10,853 nt of DNA from positions 1-10,853 of the forward strand of contig CAXSDP010000104.1 of NCBI GenBank assembly GCA_964235705.1, given 5' to 3'. This document shows, piece after piece, positions 1 to 6,656 of the stretch; position 1 is the first letter of the stretch; every line of letters begins with the position of its first letter. A program made the translations under genes and the position numbers. Source of the DNA: RH-AL1 sp964235705. GTDB lineage: Bacteria > Pseudomonadota > Alphaproteobacteria > Rhizobiales > Beijerinckiaceae. Below the pieces are notes generated by a model. That model was not told the origin of the DNA. It saw nothing but the letters and a program-made list of their open reading frames with translations, and did not search any database.

Positions 1-156
1 GACGCGGGACCTCTCTCGGGTCGCGCGGACCTCGACGCCCTGCGCGGGATCAACCCGAAGATGCGCTCGTTGAGGTCATGGCTCGCGGGGACCGGACGCG
101 CGGCTTTCCACAACGCACTCGGCGCGTCTGGTTCATGGGCCTACGACAACGGATAG
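1..156 (+). CDS. Possible 3' end of an unrecognised gene (partial)
   Basis: Frame 1 is open from the window edge to a TAG at 154-156, giving 51 residues that end in SWAYDNG. I do not recognise the sequence, and it is too short to show a domain. Frame 3 is also open across most of the same stretch and frame 2 closes early, so the reading frame is not certain. A gene entering from the left is plausible because this is the only part of the left edge with protein-like composition in one frame, but an accidental GC-rich open frame is nearly as likely. It would run head to head with the tail of the minus-strand operon. Confidence 0.2.
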   Translation, partial: DAGPLSGRADLDALRGINPKMRSLRSWLAGTGRAAFHNALGASGSWAYDNG

Positions 157-564
157 GCAGCTGTTTACGCTGACGTCTACCTTTCACTTTATCAGGGCTG
201 GCGCCGGTCAACCTCGGCAAGGTGCCGAGCCATGTCGAGAACCCGCAGTGGTGCTGACGACCGAAAGCGCGCGACGGGCGCGTTGAGGCTCGCGTTTATG
301 TCCGCTCATCACCGCTGCTCGCCTCAAAGCGGTCTTTCTGCTTCCGGCCAAGACGCGCCAGGACCGGACATTACCTCACCGTCCAAAAGCCGACATTTGG
401 CCGCGCGGTTGAAACGTAGCAGAATGTGGCTGACGACGAAGGTGACCTCCAGCCTGGAATCGGACAGGTCGTTGCGGCCCCGCGCCAATGCCGCCCGACA
501 TGCCGGACGGCACCGGTTACATGGGTGCAGCAAAGGGCCGTTGTCCAAACTTCGTCGACGGAGT
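157..564. other. Gene-poor stretch, no supportable gene
   Basis: About 400 bases lie between the possible tail at 1-156 and the end of the ridA-like gene. Open frames exist on both strands (118 codons from 232 on plus, and one running 707 to 324 on minus into the RidA gene), but neither resembles a known family and they overlap each other. The stretch holds scattered short related words: ATGTCCG at 298-304, its reverse complement CGGACAT at 365-371, and a near copy at 391-397. They look like decayed or recurrent intergenic sequence rather than coding DNA. I see no tRNA or clear promoter. Confidence 0.4.
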
Positions 565-597
565 GTCGCTGCGATGCTAACTAGGTAACGCAGCGAC
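565..597 (-). terminator. Stem-loop over the ridA stop codon, possible terminator
   Basis: Perfect 9-bp arms, GTCGCTGCG at 565-573 and CGCAGCGAC at 589-597, flank a 15-base loop. The loop contains the TAG stop of the RidA-like gene (577-579, read on minus). It sits at the end of the three-gene minus-strand operon, where a terminator or a 3'-end stabilising hairpin is expected. No run of T follows on the minus strand, so this is not a textbook intrinsic terminator. It could equally protect the mRNA end or act with Rho. Confidence 0.4.
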
Positions 598-924
598 GAC
601 GCCGATCTCGACCTTGTAGGCGGGGTTGGCCAGCCGGCTCTCGACGCAGGCCCGCGCCGGTCCGGGGTTGGAAACCCAGGCATCCCATACCTCGTTGAAG
701 GCCGCAAAGTCGCCGATGTTGGGAAGCCAGATGGTCGCCGTCAGCATGGCCATCTTGTCCGTGCCCGCCTCGCCGAGCAGGCGATCGATCTTCGCCAGCA
801 CCTGCTTCGTTTGCTCCGTGACGTCCGCAGACGCGTCGTCGGGGACCTGACCCGACAGGTAGACGAGGCCGCCGTGTACGGTGCCGCCGCTCAGGCGCTT
901 GCCGGGTTGCAGATGTCGGATCAT
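577..924 (-). CDS. RidA/YjgF/YER057c family protein, YoaB-like
   Basis: A complete 115-residue single-domain Rid protein. Members form trimers, and the archetype RidA hydrolyses reactive enamine/imine intermediates to ketoacids and ammonium in the cytoplasm. Visible family marks are VYLSGQVP near residues 21-28, the GPAR segment with Arg91 (matching the carboxylate-binding Arg105 of enteric RidA) and KVEIG with Glu106 (matching Glu120). The stretch from DFAAFNEVWDAWV to NPAYKVEI is closer to what I recall of E. coli YoaB than of RidA itself. The start is well placed, with GAGGAA at 937-932 seven bases upstream. The ATG overlaps the TGA of the upstream molybdopterin gene (ATGA, 924-921), so translation is probably coupled. 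Context suggests it clears or processes a nitrogen-containing product of that enzyme; this role is inferred. The retained Arg supports deaminase activity but does not prove it. Confidence 0.93.
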   Translation of the reverse strand: MIRHLQPGKRLSGGTVHGGLVYLSGQVPDDASADVTEQTKQVLAKIDRLLGEAGTDKMAMLTATIWLPNIGDFAAFNEVWDAWVSNPGPARACVESRLANPAYKVEIGVVAALPS

Positions 925-3140
925 GCCGCTGTTCCTCGTTGTGAAGTGATCGTTGGTGTTTGCGTCCCACCGGGATAGCGAGGCCCGCTTGCCCCGTCCG
1001 ACACGGCGCCGTCCAGCCTACGGAGACGGCACGGCAGGGAGCGCGTATCGACCGAGCCGGTTGCCGGGTCCGTCGGGCCCTGATAGCTCAGCGCCGCGTT
1101 GACGTTGATGTCGAGGGCGTCGAAGGTCGGCGCCGCACCTTCGGGCCGCCACCAGCCGATGCCGGTCGTTACCACCTCGGGCGTCGTGCGATCGGAGATT
1201 TCGACAAGCAGTCGGCATGAGCCGGCACCAGCCTCCGTCTCGACCGCAACCCAGTCGCCCTCGTCGACACCGAGACGCATGGCCGTTCGCGGATGAATGC
1301 ACACCGTCGGCTCCGGCGATACCTTGCGCGCCCATGCCTGCTCGCGGAAGCGCGAATGGTGGTAGGTCTTCTCGCGCAGTCCGGTCTGCAGAATGAGCGG
1401 GAACGCCGCGGAGGCCTCGTCGCCGGACCGCTCGTAGAGCGGGGGAACGTAGTCGGGGAGCGGATCGAGCCCGACCTCGGCCATGCTGTTTGACAACAGC
1501 TCCACCTTGCCGCTCGCCGTCTTGAAGGTTTGGTCGGCGAAGTTGCCGACCTCATAGGAGAAGGTGACGTAGCCGTCGCGCTTCAGCGTAGCCACGTCGA
1601 TGCCGGACGCACCGACGAGGAAGCGGTTGAAAGCGCTCTGGTCGGCCCACGGCAGGAGATCGGCCGCTAGGGCGCCTCGCGCGCGCAGGCGTTCCATCAG
1701 CCCCGCCGCGATCTCCATGTCGCAACGCACCTCGCCGACGCGCCTCGATGCGGGCGCGGTATAAATGACGCACGGCGCCGATTGATCGATGTCGATCTCC
1801 TCCTCTTCGAGCGTCGTCGTCTTCGGCAGGACGAGGTCTGCGACCGCAGCGGTCGGCGTCATGGTTTGGGCGGCGACGCAGAGGAAGTCGAGGGATGCCA
1901 GCGCCTTGAGCGTCCGCCTCGCGTCCGGGTACATGACAGCGATGTTGACGCCGCTGACGTACATGCCCCGTACCGGATAGGGCTCTCCCGTGAGGATGGC
2001 GTCGAGCACGGACGTGTTGTGGCAGGCGGTCTGCCATCCCTTCGCGCCCGCCCAAAGCGGATATCGTGCGCCCCCGATCGTTTGCGCCTCCACCTCCGGC
2101 GGCAGCCGGAAGCGCGGATCGTGCAACAGGTCCATGTAGGTGATGAAGCCAGCCGGGCGCTTGGCGCGACGGTTGCCGCCTATGCGGTCGAGGTTGCCGG
2201 TGATCGCGACGAGACAGTGGAAGGCGCGGAAGGTCTGCACGCCGTTGCTCGCCGCGTCGATCCCGTGGCCGCTGACGAAGCTGGATGGACCAGCGGCGTA
2301 GAGATCGGCGGCGGCCTTGATGTCGGCCGCGGCGACACCGGTGAGGGCGGCGGCGCGCTCCGCGGTATAGGATTCGACGCGATTGGCCAGCGCGTCGAAC
2401 CCGACGCACCAGTCGCGCACGAAACCGGCGTCGTGGCGGCCCGCGGCGATGATCCGCTGCATCATCGCCATCGCGAGAGCACCGTCCGTCCCCGGGTTGG
2501 GGCGCATCCAGACGTCGGCGAGTTCGGCGGCGGCGGTGCGGAAGGGATCGATCACGACGAGCTTGGCGCCGCGCGCCTTGGCCCGCTTGATCGCCAGCCA
2601 TTTGACGGGATTGGCCGCGGCCGGGTTGTGGCCGACGACGAGGATGCAGCGGGCGTTCTCGATGTCTTCGCCGTTGGCGATCGCCAAGCCGGTCGCCTTG
2701 TCGCTCACCGCGCGGCAGCCGCCGCACAGGTCCTGGTTGATCATCCAATTCGGCGAGCCGAGCGAGCGCAATAGCAGCGCCATGATCGGACCGCGACTGA
2801 AGGCGGCGCCGCTGACCGCGCCGACGAGTGCGCACGGCCCATGGGTCTCCCGGATGGCTGCCAGGCGCTCAGCCATCTCGTCGAGGGCCTCGTCCCAGCT
2901 GATGCGGACCCACTGGCCGGCGCCGCGGGCGCCAACGCGGCGCATCGGATGTTGCAGCCGGTCGGGATGGTACGTCCATTCCGGCAGGCCGCGGATGCCC
3001 TTGACGCAGAACGCGCCCTTGGAGCTCGGATGCGCCGGGTTGGGCGCCACCTTCGACACGCGTCCATCGTCGTCGACGGTCAGCAGCGACCCGCATTTCG
3101 CGCTGCATTCCCAGCAGGTGCTCGCAACGGTGTAGGGCAT
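921..3140 (-). CDS. Molybdopterin-dependent oxidoreductase (DMSO reductase superfamily, COG0243-type)
   Basis: A 739-residue, apparently cytoplasmic Mo/W-bisMGD enzyme with no Tat signal. It starts directly at the Fe-S domain, where Cys9, Cys12, Cys16 and Cys45 (C-x2-C-x3-C, then FCVKG) form a probable [4Fe-4S] site. Lys47 is the usual electron-relay position. The catalytic core follows, with a probable metal-ligand region around residues 135-143 (NQDLCGGCR), where Cys139 or Cys142 is the candidate ligand. The C-terminal dinucleotide-binding domain carries YHHSRFREQ, GWWRPEG and a DPATGS...PCR ending. I chose the ATG at 3140 because GAGG lies five bases upstream (3149-3146) and the Cys motif follows at once. 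The open frame reaches further upstream to 3989, but only through the transporter gene. It lies 26 nt after the MFS gene and overlaps the RidA gene by four bases. The family also includes formate dehydrogenases, thiosulfate/polysulfide reductases, acetylene hydratase and transhydroxylase; the substrate here is unknown. It lacks the reductase module seen in the enzyme at 6657-10058. Confidence 0.95.
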   Translation of the reverse strand: MPYTVASTCWECSAKCGSLLTVDDDGRVSKVAPNPAHPSSKGAFCVKGIRGLPEWTYHPDRLQHPMRRVGARGAGQWVRISWDEALDEMAERLAAIRETHGPCALVGAVSGAAFSRGPIMALLLRSLGSPNWMINQDLCGGCRAVSDKATGLAIANGEDIENARCILVVGHNPAAANPVKWLAIKRAKARGAKLVVIDPFRTAAAELADVWMRPNPGTDGALAMAMMQRIIAAGRHDAGFVRDWCVGFDALANRVESYTAERAAALTGVAAADIKAAADLYAAGPSSFVSGHGIDAASNGVQTFRAFHCLVAITGNLDRIGGNRRAKRPAGFITYMDLLHDPRFRLPPEVEAQTIGGARYPLWAGAKGWQTACHNTSVLDAILTGEPYPVRGMYVSGVNIAVMYPDARRTLKALASLDFLCVAAQTMTPTAAVADLVLPKTTTLEEEEIDIDQSAPCVIYTAPASRRVGEVRCDMEIAAGLMERLRARGALAADLLPWADQSAFNRFLVGASGIDVATLKRDGYVTFSYEVGNFADQTFKTASGKVELLSNSMAEVGLDPLPDYVPPLYERSGDEASAAFPLILQTGLREKTYHHSRFREQAWARKVSPEPTVCIHPRTAMRLGVDEGDWVAVETEAGAGSCRLLVEISDRTTPEVVTTGIGWWRPEGAAPTFDALDINVNAALSYQGPTDPATGSVDTRSLPCRLRRLDGAVSDGASGPRYPGGTQTPTITSQRGTAA

Positions 3141-3166
3141 GGCGACCTCGTGTCGGATGGCGGGGC

Positions 3167-4438
3167 TTACAGGCTTGGTACAGCCCACCTTGCGGGCTCG
3201 CCGCCCACATCGACTATGTCGCGTCCGCGCGTCTCGGGTAGGACCATCAGCGCCACGATCGCCAGCCCGTAGGCGCCGACGGTGTAGATGCCGATCGCCG
3301 TGCCGAGTGGCAGCTTCGTGCTCAACAGACCGACAAAGGCCGGGAATAGAGCGCCCACGCCGCGACCGAGGTTGTAGCAGAAGCCTTGGCCCGTCCCGCG
3401 CAGCGCAGTGGGGAAGAGTTCGGCGTAGAAGGCGCCGGTCGGCGCGAACATCGCGTTGGCGCAGAACCCCAGTGGGAAGCCGAGCACGAGCATCGTCGAG
3501 TTGTCGATCGGCACGAACGTGTAGACGCATACCACCATTGGAGAGAGCACCGCGAAGAGCAGGAACGTGCGCCGGCGGCCGATCCAGTCGGCGAGATGGG
3601 CTCCGGCCAGGAAGCCGCAGAACGAGCCGAAGATGATGACGGCGAGGTATGAGCCCGTGCTGAGAACGGTCAGGCCCTTTTGCGTCTTCAGATAAGTCGG
3701 CAGCCACGTGACGACGGCGTAGTAGCCGCCCTGGAGACCGATCGCGAACAGCGACGACGTGATCGTCGTGCGCAGGAGGTCGGGCCGGAAGATGGCCACC
3801 AGGTGCGGGAAGCCGACCTTCGGTCCGGCGATGCGGGCGGCCTCGAAGGCCTCGGACTCGTCGACGAAGCGCCGGATGTAGATGACGAGGAGAGCTGGCA
3901 AGACGCCCATCCAGAACATCGCGCGCCACGCCTGATCCTGTGGCAGGACGGAGAAGAGGATGGCGAACAGGATCGCCGCGGCCGCCCACCCCACGGCGAA
4001 GCCGCTATGCACCGTGCCGGACGCTCGCCCGCGGAAGGCGGGTCGGATCACCTCGGCCATGAGCACGGCGCCCGCTGCCCACTCGCCGCCGAAGCCCAGG
4101 CCCTGCAGGCTGCGTAGGAAGAGGAGTTGGTGATAATCCGTGGCGAAACCGCTCAGGAACGTGAAGATCGCGAACCAGATCACGGTGACCTGCAGCGTGC
4201 GCACGCGGCCGAAGCGGTCGCTGAGTGCGCCTGCGATCCATCCGCCCAGCGCTGAGAAGAGCAGCGCGATCGATCCGACGTAGCCGGCCTGCACCTTCGT
4301 CATGCCCCAGGTAGCGATCAGCGCCGGGATCGTGAACGAGTAGATCTGCACGTCGAAGGCGTCGAGGGCCCAACCGCCGAAACACGCGGTCATCGTCCGA
4401 CGTTCGCGGACAGTCAGGTCGTTCCACCAGCCTTTCAT
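3167..4438 (-). CDS. MFS transporter, organic/aromatic acid:H+ symporter type
   Basis: A 423-residue major facilitator superfamily protein of the inner membrane, with about twelve hydrophobic segments. The first helix has the WALDAFDVQIY stretch with Asp26 and Asp29, like the acidic pair of aromatic acid:H+ symporters such as PcaK. Motif A appears after helix 2 (GALSDRFGR, about 70-78) and again in the second half (ADWIGRRRT). The LPETRGRD ending is common to metabolite:H+ and sugar carriers. The ATG at 4438 is preferred because GGAG (4451-4448) lies nine bases upstream and it begins the usual short cytoplasmic N-terminus (MKGWW). An in-frame extension to 4573 reads into the divergent promoter and looks non-coding. 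It is the first gene of the minus-strand operon, so it probably imports the substrate of the next two gene products. Substrate class is inferred only. Confidence 0.93.
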   Translation of the reverse strand: MKGWWNDLTVRERRTMTACFGGWALDAFDVQIYSFTIPALIATWGMTKVQAGYVGSIALLFSALGGWIAGALSDRFGRVRTLQVTVIWFAIFTFLSGFATDYHQLLFLRSLQGLGFGGEWAAGAVLMAEVIRPAFRGRASGTVHSGFAVGWAAAAILFAILFSVLPQDQAWRAMFWMGVLPALLVIYIRRFVDESEAFEAARIAGPKVGFPHLVAIFRPDLLRTTITSSLFAIGLQGGYYAVVTWLPTYLKTQKGLTVLSTGSYLAVIIFGSFCGFLAGAHLADWIGRRRTFLLFAVLSPMVVCVYTFVPIDNSTMLVLGFPLGFCANAMFAPTGAFYAELFPTALRGTGQGFCYNLGRGVGALFPAFVGLLSTKLPLGTAIGIYTVGAYGLAIVALMVLPETRGRDIVDVGGEPARWAVPSL

Positions 4439-4480
4439 CGTCGCATACTCCGGAGTGAAGCGACACGGCCAACGCCAGCG

Positions 4481-4498
4481 CTCCAGTGCAGCATGGAG
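4481..4498. promoter_or_regulatory. Inverted repeat in the divergent lysR / MFS promoter region
   Basis: CTCCA at 4481-4485 and TGGAG at 4494-4498 form 5-bp inverted arms around 8 bases, about 45 bases upstream of the MFS start. The position suits an activation or repression site for the adjacent LysR-type regulator, but the arms are short and could be chance. Confidence 0.2.
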
Positions 4499-4558
4499 GA
4501 TGCGTTTATGCTTGAATACCGACAGAACTGCGCGACACGCGGGCAAATCTGCATCATG

Positions 4559-4572
4559 GTGCAACCTGCACA
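4559..4572. promoter_or_regulatory. Candidate LysR-type operator between MFS operon and lysR gene
   Basis: GTGCA (4559-4563), ACC and TGCAC (4567-4571) make a perfect 13-base palindrome in the 152-base divergent gap, 19 bases before the lysR GTG. Reading T4560 to A4572 gives T-N11-A, the loose consensus of LysR-type recognition sites. LysR regulators commonly bind close to their own start and control the divergent operon, as the layout here suggests. I could not find convincing -35/-10 boxes for either direction. Confidence 0.42.
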
Positions 4573-4590
4573 AGTGCTGACCAACCTGCC

Positions 4591-5499
4591 GTGAAACATT
4601 TACCGTCCCGCTTCGACTGGACCGACCTCCACACCTTCCTGGAGACCGCTCGGCATGGCGGTGCGTCGGCTGCCGCCGAGCGGCTTGGCATCGATGTCAC
4701 GACGGTCAGGCGGCGTGTCGACGCGCTTGAGAACGCGGTCGGACTGCCGCTCTTTGTCAGAGCCGGACGCACGATGCTGCTGACGCCGGACGGTGAGCGG
4801 ATCCAGGCTATCGGGTCGAAGATGGAGGAGCTGAGCCGCGAGATCTCGCATGACGCGACAGATGCCGCGCGCGGCCTAGATGGCGTCGTGCGGATCTCGA
4901 CGATGGAGGGATTTGGAAGCTTCTATCTCGCGCCGCGGTTGCGTGAATTTGTGGAACGTCATCCGCTGCTTTCCGTGCAGCTCGTCGCGTCACAGACGAT
5001 CCTCAACCTCGCTGAACGCGAGGCTGACCTCTCGCTGAACATGGTTCGTCCCAAAGGCGGGCGCCTGATGGTCCGGCGAGCAGGATATTTCAGCGTGGGC
5101 CTCTACGGATCGGCAGATTACCTTGAGGCTGCCGGCATCCCCCAACGTCGGTCGGACCTTCGAGAGCACGCCTTCGTCACCTACGTTGACGAACTCATTT
5201 CGGTGCCTCACGTGCGGTGGCTGCCCGACATCGTCCAGAACCCCCGGACGCGTTTCACCTGTACGAGCCTCGTCGCTCAATACGAGGCTGCGTGCGCCGG
5301 AGCCGGGCTCGCGATGCTGCCGCACTTCATGGCGTGCCGCGCGCCGCAGCTGGTGCGGGTGATGTCGGCTGACATCAATCTGGTGCGCGACTGGTGGCTC
5401 GTCGTCCACCAGGACCTGCAAAGGGTGCCAAGGATCAGGGCTCTGATCGACTTCATCGCCGAAGTGATGAAGCGAGACCATTGTATACTGATGGGGTGA
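4591..5499 (+). CDS. LysR-type transcriptional regulator
   Basis: A 302-residue LysR-family protein of ordinary length. The winged helix-turn-helix is near residues 10-68: the recognition region spans GASAAAERLG to VTTVRRRVDALE, followed by GLPLFVR and the LTPDGE wing. The periplasmic-binding-protein-like effector domain is about residues 95-295 (VVRISTMEGFGSFYLAPRL, then GAGLAMLPHFMA). It starts with GTG at 4591. No ATG in frame lies upstream, the next Met is inside the DNA-binding domain, and no clear Shine-Dalgarno is visible, so the gene may be weakly translated. It diverges from the MFS-Mo-ridA operon and most likely controls it and itself in response to a small organic ligand (inference from genomic layout typical of LysR). 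The effector is not identifiable. Confidence 0.94.
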   Translation: MKHLPSRFDWTDLHTFLETARHGGASAAAERLGIDVTTVRRRVDALENAVGLPLFVRAGRTMLLTPDGERIQAIGSKMEELSREISHDATDAARGLDGVVRISTMEGFGSFYLAPRLREFVERHPLLSVQLVASQTILNLAEREADLSLNMVRPKGGRLMVRRAGYFSVGLYGSADYLEAAGIPQRRSDLREHAFVTYVDELISVPHVRWLPDIVQNPRTRFTCTSLVAQYEAACAGAGLAMLPHFMACRAPQLVRVMSADINLVRDWWLVVHQDLQRVPRIRALIDFIAEVMKRDHCILMG

Positions 5500-5860
5500 A
5501 TGATCAATCAGTAAATAAGATAGTGCGCGTGCAATGATTATTCGCTCGTCTCGGCGTAATTGATAGACTCAAGAATTCCTCATAGTCTTGTTTGTGCAAG
5601 GCGCGAATTGTTTTGCGGCCTGAAGACCATTATCGACGCGGCAACATGCTTGCAAATAAAGCCATTGATGTACAAATAAAACCTTGCAACGTCATCCCTG
5701 CGCCGACTGGCATCCAGACACTTCGTAAGTCTCTAACGGTCACTGCATCGAAGTGCAGACATACGATTTTTCACGACAGCATCCTTCCAATTGATAGGCC
5801 GGAGTGCCGGCCCTCCGTGTTCCGATTAAGCGTATGAAGCCTTGAAGCACGTGGATTTTG
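5500..5860. other. AT-richer gap between convergent regulator genes
   Basis: This 361-base stretch between the ends of the lysR and gntR genes is clearly richer in A/T than its neighbours. An open frame of 81 codons (5592-5837) starts with TTG, has no Shine-Dalgarno and resembles nothing I know, so I do not call it. The gap contains a short imperfect direct repeat with CAAATAAA at about 5654 and 5680, two TTGCAA words, and inverted repeats at 5743-5758 and 5797-5812. It may be a remnant of a past insertion or simply the convergent terminator region. Confidence 0.4.
5797..5812. terminator. GC-rich hairpin between convergent lysR and gntR genes
   Basis: GGCCGG (5797-5802), four bases, CCGGCC (5807-5812) is a perfect 6-bp stem with a short loop, about 50 bases past the gntR stop on the minus strand. 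Position and stability fit a bidirectional terminator for the converging genes, though no strong T tract follows on either strand. Confidence 0.35.
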
Positions 5861-6556
5861 CTATGATTGTCCCACCTTGCCCAAGCGTTCGCGTATAGCT
5901 TGGCTGAAGATCGGCTCCCACGTCATGATGTGGTGCTTCATGAGCCAAGCCGGTTCCCCCTCAATCCGACCACGCGCTATGTCGACGATGCGGTAATGCT
6001 CCTCGACCGACGCCCGCTGGCGCGCCAGTCCGGCCGGCGAACGAATCCCGTACAGCCGCATCCTGTCACGCAGCCTCATCACGATCTCGGCAAGGACATC
6101 GTTCCCGGCCTGGAACAGGAGTTCGCGGTGGAAAGCGCGATCGGCAGCCAAGTAAGCGATCGCGTCGCCGACCTCGACAGCCGTCGCGATGTCGTCGGCG
6201 CGCGCGGCCAGATCTTCGCCGCGCACGGCGCCATCGCGGACGAGGCGGACGAAAGCGGAGGTTTCCAGCTGCACGCGGACCTCGAACAGGTTGCGGAGCT
6301 CGTCGAGGGACGGATCGACCACCCTGAAGCCGCGATTGCGCAACGGTTGCAGGAGCCCATCGGCCGTCAGTTGAAGCAGCGCCTCCCTGACGGGCGTGGT
6401 GGACACGCCGAGCGCACGCGAAAGCGCGGGAACGGAATAGACCAACCCCGGCGCGCTCTCGCCGGACATGATGTCAAGCCGCAAACGGTGCAGCACCCGT
6501 TCCCGGAGGTTCGCGTCAGCGTTGGGCGTCGTCGTCCATCCCTGTTCGGTCAGCAC
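5861..6556 (-). CDS. GntR family transcriptional regulator, FadR subfamily with FCD domain
   Basis: A 231-residue regulator of typical FadR-subfamily size. The N-terminal winged helix (about 17-80) has SVPALSRALGVSTTPVREALLQLTADGLL and the NRGFRV wing. The all-helical FCD effector domain follows, with probable metal ligands Asp139 and His143 (DRAFH), His187 (EEHY) and His208 or His209 (MKHHIMTW). FCD proteins usually bind carboxylates or sugar acids through that metal and release DNA. It starts with GTG at 6556, well supported by AAAGGAG (6568-6562) five bases upstream. It diverges from the Mo-reductase fusion gene, with a 21-bp palindrome in the 100-base gap, so it probably represses that unit and itself; this is inferred from layout. 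It converges on the lysR gene. Confidence 0.94.
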   Translation of the reverse strand: MLTEQGWTTTPNADANLRERVLHRLRLDIMSGESAPGLVYSVPALSRALGVSTTPVREALLQLTADGLLQPLRNRGFRVVDPSLDELRNLFEVRVQLETSAFVRLVRDGAVRGEDLAARADDIATAVEVGDAIAYLAADRAFHRELLFQAGNDVLAEIVMRLRDRMRLYGIRSPAGLARQRASVEEHYRIVDIARGRIEGEPAWLMKHHIMTWEPIFSQAIRERLGKVGQS

Positions 6557-6597
6557 GGTCTCTCCTTTCGAGCCACCTTCTAGCGCGGCTGAACACC

Positions 6598-6608
6598 GGC
6601 TTGAAGCC
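6598..6608. promoter_or_regulatory. Short palindrome in gntR / fusion-gene intergenic region
   Basis: GGCTT, G, AAGCC is a perfect 11-base palindrome, 14 bases to the left of the larger palindrome at 6622-6642. It overlaps a weak -35-like TTGAAG (6601-6606), which has a poor -10-like TAGTGC 17 bases further on. It could be a secondary regulator contact, but the site is short. Confidence 0.2.
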
Positions 6609-6621
6609 CGTCGATCACCGT

Positions 6622-6642
6622 GGTAGTGCGTGACGCGTTACC
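6622..6642. promoter_or_regulatory. Candidate GntR-family operator
   Basis: GGTAGTGCGT (6622-6631), a central G, and ACGCGTTACC (6633-6642) form a 21-base interrupted palindrome with 8 of 10 arm positions matching. It lies between the GTG of the gntR gene and the ATG of the fusion gene, 14 bases before the latter. This is the expected position for a repressor site controlling the plus-strand unit. A possible earlier start codon (GTG 6630) lies inside it, which argues that 6630 is not the real start. Confidence 0.45.
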
Positions 6643-6656
6643 GAGGCTGGACTTCA

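Noticed and set aside
324..707. 127-codon minus-strand frame overlapping the RidA gene end
   Set aside because: Overlaps a firm gene in another frame and has no recognisable domain or start signal.
1782..2774. 330-codon plus-strand open frame opposite the Mo enzyme
   Set aside because: Antisense shadow typical of GC-rich DNA; no family resemblance or promoter.
1552..2835. 427-codon minus-strand open frame inside the Mo enzyme gene
   Set aside because: Arg-rich shadow frame of the real gene on the same strand; no recognisable domain.
3141..3989. Long N-terminal extension of the stand-alone Mo enzyme to 3989
   Set aside because: It is read out of frame through the MFS gene, is Arg/Pro-rich shadow sequence, and the Fe-S motif begins right after ATG 3140, which has a good Shine-Dalgarno.
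4439..4573. N-terminal extension of the MFS transporter to 4573
   Set aside because: It runs through the divergent promoter, has no membrane or family similarity, and ATG 4438 has GGAG nine bases upstream.
5592..5837. 81-codon open frame in the convergent gap
   Set aside because: TTG start, no Shine-Dalgarno, no similarity recognised, and an AT-rich non-coding look.
5867..6583. 238-codon plus-strand open frame opposite the gntR gene
   Set aside because: Mirror of a clear GntR/FCD protein; composition is that of an antisense shadow.
6630..6656. GTG 6630 as the start of the fusion protein
   Set aside because: No Shine-Dalgarno, and it lies inside the candidate operator palindrome. ATG 6657 is better placed before the conserved Cys motif. 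The alternative would add nine residues only.
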